This document shows positions 61,337 to 64,000 of a DNA stretch of 64,000 nucleotides, piece by piece; the stretch's first letter is position 1; every line of letters begins with the position of its first letter. The notes below the pieces were generated by a model, which saw only the letters and a program-made list of their open reading frames with translations, made no database searches and had not been told where the DNA came from. The DNA comes from Streptomyces ficellus. GTDB lineage: Bacteria; Actinomycetota; Actinomycetes; Streptomycetales; Streptomycetaceae. A program made the position numbers and the translations under genes. The stretch covers positions 1 to 64,000 of the forward strand of contig NZ_JAUEPL010000002.1 in assembly GCF_030406405.1 (NCBI RefSeq), given 5' to 3'.

Positions 61337-62512
61337 ATGCCGAACGAGATCCCGTCCAGGCGAGAACTGGTCGACCGTGCCGCGGAGCTGGTGCCGCTGC
61401 TGCAGAAGAACGCGCTCCGGGGGGAGGAGAACCGGCGTCTGCCGGACGAGACCCTCGACGCGTTGACCGAGTCGGGACTGCTGAATCTGCGGGTTCCCAC
61501 CCGGTACGGAGGCTACGAGTCCGACATGCGCACGGTGGTCGACGTGATCGCCGAGCTGGGCCGCGGCGACGGATCGACCGCCTGGGTCATGTCGGTCTAC
61601 GCCATCAGCACCTGGATGGCCGGCCTGTTCCCGGACGAGGTGCAGGACGAGATCTTCGCGGAGCCCGGTGTACGGGTGTCCGGAATCCTGAGCCCGACCG
61701 CCACCGCCGTACCGACCGAGGGCGGCGTAGTCCTGAACGGCAAGTGGTCGTTCAACTCCGGTGCGCTGCACAGCTCGTGGAACACCAACGCGGCGGTGCT
61801 CATCACGCCGGAGGGGCCGCAGCCCATCATGGTGGCGCTCCCGATGGCGGACCTGGAGATCATCGACGACTGGCACACGGCGGGCCTGCGCGGCTCCGGG
61901 AGCGTCACCACCGTGGCCCGTGACCTGTTCGTCCCCGAGCCGCGGGTCCTGCCGATGGGTCCGGTCCTCCAGGGGCAGCACCGCTCGCGGGCGAACGCCG
62001 ACTCGCCGATCTTCCGGGCGCCGTTCATGGCCACCGCGTGCGCCACGGTGTCCGCGCCGGCCGTCGGGTTGGCCAGGGCCGCCAAGGAGAGCTTCTTCGA
62101 GCGACTGCCGGGGCGGAAGATCAGCTACACCACCTATGAGAACCAGGCCGAGGCCCCCGTGACGCACCTCCAGGTCGCCGAGGCCATCACCAGGATCGAC
62201 GAGGCGGAGTTCCACGCCCGGCGGGCGGCCGACCTGGTCGACACCAACGCCTACGGCGCCAAGCCCTGGTCGCTGGAGGAGCGCGCCCGTGTCCGGCTCG
62301 ACCTCGGCGCGGTCTGCCTGCGCGCCAAGGAGGCCGTGGACATCCTCAACACCGCCAGCGGTGGTTCGTCGGTCTTCACCACGGTGCCGATCCAGCGCAT
62401 CCAGCGCGACGTCCAGACGCTCAACCTGCACGCGATCCTGCACCCGAACACCAACCTCGAGCTGTACGGGCGGGTCGCCTGCGGGCTCGAACCGAACACC
62501 CTCTACGTGTAG
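61337..62512 (+). CDS. Acyl-CoA-dehydrogenase-fold flavin-dependent hydroxylase
   Basis: A 391-residue protein of the group D flavin monooxygenase type (HpaB/HsaA-like) rather than a true dehydrogenase. SGLLNLRVPTRYGGYESDMRTVVDVIAELGRGDGSTAWVM is the N-terminal helix domain, LNGKWSFNSGALHSSW the middle barrel and TAGLRGSGSVTT a flavin contact. The family-typical ending IQRIQRDVQTLNLHAILHPNTNLELYGRV has the Arg-Asp and His for substrate/flavin. It needs reduced FMN/FAD from a separate reductase, which is not in the window. Upstream CGGAGGAGAA is an excellent RBS. Confidence 0.86.
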   Translation: MPNEIPSRRELVDRAAELVPLLQKNALRGEENRRLPDETLDALTESGLLNLRVPTRYGGYESDMRTVVDVIAELGRGDGSTAWVMSVYAISTWMAGLFPDEVQDEIFAEPGVRVSGILSPTATAVPTEGGVVLNGKWSFNSGALHSSWNTNAAVLITPEGPQPIMVALPMADLEIIDDWHTAGLRGSGSVTTVARDLFVPEPRVLPMGPVLQGQHRSRANADSPIFRAPFMATACATVSAPAVGLARAAKESFFERLPGRKISYTTYENQAEAPVTHLQVAEAITRIDEAEFHARRAADLVDTNAYGAKPWSLEERARVRLDLGAVCLRAKEAVDILNTASGGSSVFTTVPIQRIQRDVQTLNLHAILHPNTNLELYGRVACGLEPNTLYV

Positions 62513-62549
62513 CCACGACGGGGTCCTGCCCCCATCTTTGGAGGCCGTT

Positions 62550-63818
62550 GTGCCACACCACCCCCCGATCGCCATCGACCGTACCGGCGCCGACATCCAC
62601 GCCGAACTCGCCGCGCTGCGCCGCCGGGGCCCGGTGTCCCGCATCGAGCTGCCCGGGTCCGTTCCGGCCTGGTCGGTGACCGGCTACGACGCCGCCCTGC
62701 GCGTTCTGGGCGATCCGCGGTTCTCGAAGGACCCCAGGAAGCACTGGCCCGCGTTCCGCAACGGGGAGATCGGCGCGGACTTCCCGCTCATCGGGTGGGT
62801 GCTGATGGACAACCTGACCACAGCGCACGGCAGCGACCACAGCAGGCTGAGGCGGCTGACGGCCAAGGCGTTCACTCCTCGCCGGGTCGAGGCGATGCGT
62901 CCGGTGATCGAACAGGCGGCGACGGAGCTGCTGGACGAGCTGGCCGCCGTGGCGCCCGGCGAGAGTGTGGACCTGAAGAAGCGCTTCGCCCATCCGCTGC
63001 CGGCCCGGGTCATCTCCGACCTCTTCGGCGTCCCCCCGGAGGAGCGCACCGAGCTGCTGCGCGGCGGCGAGGTGAACGTCGACACGACCACCAGCCCCGA
63101 AGACGCGGCGGCGAACGTCGAGCGCTGGCACCAGCAGATGCACGAATTCGTGGAGCGCAAGCGCCGGGCGCCGGGAGACGACCTCACCAGCGACCTGATC
63201 GCCGCTCAGGAGGCGGACGGGAGCCGGCTGAGCCCGTCCGAGCTCGTGGGCACCCTGCACCTGATGCTCGCGACGGGCACCGAGCCGGTGATGAACCTCA
63301 TCGGCAACGCGGTCCACGCGCTGCTCACCCACCCGGAGCAGTACGAGCAGGTCCGGAAGGGAGACGCCGACTGGGACGACGTGATCGAGGAGACGCTCCG
63401 CGCCGAGGCACCGGTGGCACACCTGCCGTTCAGGTTCGCCACGGAGGACGTGGAGGTCGGAGGCGTGACCATACGGCAGGGCGACCCGGTCCTCGTCGCG
63501 TTCGCCGCCGTCGGCCGGGACCCGGCGGTCCATGGGGCGAGTGCCGACCGGTTCGAACTGTCCCGGGAGGACAAGACCCACCTCTCGTTCGGGCACGGGA
63601 TCTACCGCTGCATCGGCATGCCACTGGCCCGCGCCGAGCTGGCCATCGCGCTGCCCGCACTGTTCCAGCGCTTCCCGGACATCGAACTGGCCGTCCCGCC
63701 GGACCGGATCAGACCGCAGAGCACGTTCATCATGAACGGGCTGGAGTCCTTGCCGGTACGGCTCGGACCGGTGGGTGGTCGTCCGGTGGGTGGTCGTCCG
63801 ATGGGTGGTCGCGGATGA
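62550..63818 (+). CDS. Cytochrome P450 (CYP107-like)
   Basis: A 422-residue P450. The heme-binding loop is FGHGIYRCIGM with Cys354, ExxR is EETLR (in VIEETLRAEAP) and FTPRRVEAMRP is the C-helix region. The I-helix reads LATGTEPVMNLI: the acid Glu245 is present but Pro-Val replaces the usual Thr that delivers protons to the Fe-O2 complex. The end carries a 15-bp tandem repeat (GGRPV x 3) of no obvious function. GTG start with TTTGGAGG; the stop overlaps the alcohol dehydrogenase ATG. Confidence 0.9.
   Translation: MPHHPPIAIDRTGADIHAELAALRRRGPVSRIELPGSVPAWSVTGYDAALRVLGDPRFSKDPRKHWPAFRNGEIGADFPLIGWVLMDNLTTAHGSDHSRLRRLTAKAFTPRRVEAMRPVIEQAATELLDELAAVAPGESVDLKKRFAHPLPARVISDLFGVPPEERTELLRGGEVNVDTTTSPEDAAANVERWHQQMHEFVERKRRAPGDDLTSDLIAAQEADGSRLSPSELVGTLHLMLATGTEPVMNLIGNAVHALLTHPEQYEQVRKGDADWDDVIEETLRAEAPVAHLPFRFATEDVEVGGVTIRQGDPVLVAFAAVGRDPAVHGASADRFELSREDKTHLSFGHGIYRCIGMPLARAELAIALPALFQRFPDIELAVPPDRIRPQSTFIMNGLESLPVRLGPVGGRPVGGRPMGGRG
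63771..63815 (+). repeat. 15-bp tandem repeat at the P450 C-terminus
   Basis: Three near-identical copies of GTGGGTGGTCGTCCG encode VGGRP repeats just before the stop codon. In frame, so copy number can vary without breaking the gene. Confidence 0.9.
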
Positions 63819-64000
63819 AGGCCGCCGTCATCGCGGCGCCGAAGGCGCCCTGGGAGATCCGGGAGGTCCCGACTCCCGAGCCGGGTCCGGGCGAGGTCCT
63901 GGTCAGGGTGCGCGCCTGCGGCATCTGCCACAACGACATCTGGACCGCACAGGGCGTCTTCCCGTTCCCCTCCTTCAGCCCGGCGGTCACCGGGCACGAG
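63815..64000 (+). CDS. Zinc-dependent alcohol dehydrogenase, 5' part only
   Basis: The first 62 codons of an MDR-superfamily alcohol dehydrogenase: MKAAVIAAPKAPWEIREVPTPEPGPGEVLVRVRA, then CGICHND (the catalytic-zinc Cys and following residues) and TGHE (second ligand region) at the window edge. It starts in the P450 stop (ATGA), so alcohol or aldehyde interconversion is probably coupled to the P450 step. The remainder of the gene lies beyond the right edge. Confidence 0.9.
   Translation, partial: MKAAVIAAPKAPWEIREVPTPEPGPGEVLVRVRACGICHNDIWTAQGVFPFPSFSPAVTGHE

Overview
High-GC actinobacterial DNA, most likely Streptomyces. The evidence is strong third-position G/C bias, GTG/TTG starts, dense ATGA/GTGA stop-start overlaps, a long 481-residue-type GAPDH and a RamC/RamS-like class III lanthipeptide locus. 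No rRNA, tRNA, CRISPR array, transposase or integrase was seen.

1-26.6 kb: an extracellular contractile injection system (eCIS) operon, all on the + strand. The order is truncated DUF4255 cap protein, AAA+ ATPase, small conserved protein, a 2267-residue eCIS-core (DUF4157) mosaic with a putative toxin C-terminus, a putative immunity protein, CIS tube-adaptor protein, LysM protein, gpD-like hub, gpV/OB-fold spike, PAAR-like tip, gp25, two giant baseplate proteins, gpI-like tail protein, DUF6519 protein, amidase and a Pepco-like protein. No sheath or tube gene is present. The left edge is an in-frame chimera: about 42 codons of DNA polymerase I run directly into the middle of the DUF4255 gene. 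This is either a recombination breakpoint or an assembly join.

26.7-43.2 kb: housekeeping and accessory genes. They include a pyruvate-oxidase-like TPP enzyme, a Cys-rich four-helix copper protein, an M50 site-2 protease with CBS domains and a CFA-synthase-like methyltransferase. Next comes a SapB/AmfS-like lanthipeptide synthetase with a 38-residue precursor too short for ordinary ORF calling, then a LuxR-type response regulator. These are followed by a secreted tandem-duplicated SGNH/CE2 esterase behind a CebR-like operator, an FprA-like di-iron/MBL protein, an SDR, a type-B carboxylesterase and GAPDH.

43.4-54.7 kb: a DEAD-box RNA helicase with a 15-bp hairpin in its leader, an LLM flavin monooxygenase, a sorbosone-dehydrogenase-like propeller, and an ebo metabolite-traffic operon. 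In the operon a myo-inositol-phosphate-synthase-like enzyme stands where cyanobacterial ebo operons carry the dehydroquinate-synthase-like EboD, and an isomerase is fused to EboA.

54.8-64 kb: a DHA2-type exporter, a secreted PQQ-like propeller, an EHN epoxide hydrolase, a MonCI-like FAD epoxidase/monooxygenase, an SgcJ/EcaC-like protein, an acyl-CoA-dehydrogenase-fold flavin hydroxylase, a P450 and the start of a zinc alcohol dehydrogenase. This looks like the oxidative tailoring and export arm of a natural-product cluster that continues past the right edge. The ebo operon may serve it by moving a precursor across the membrane.
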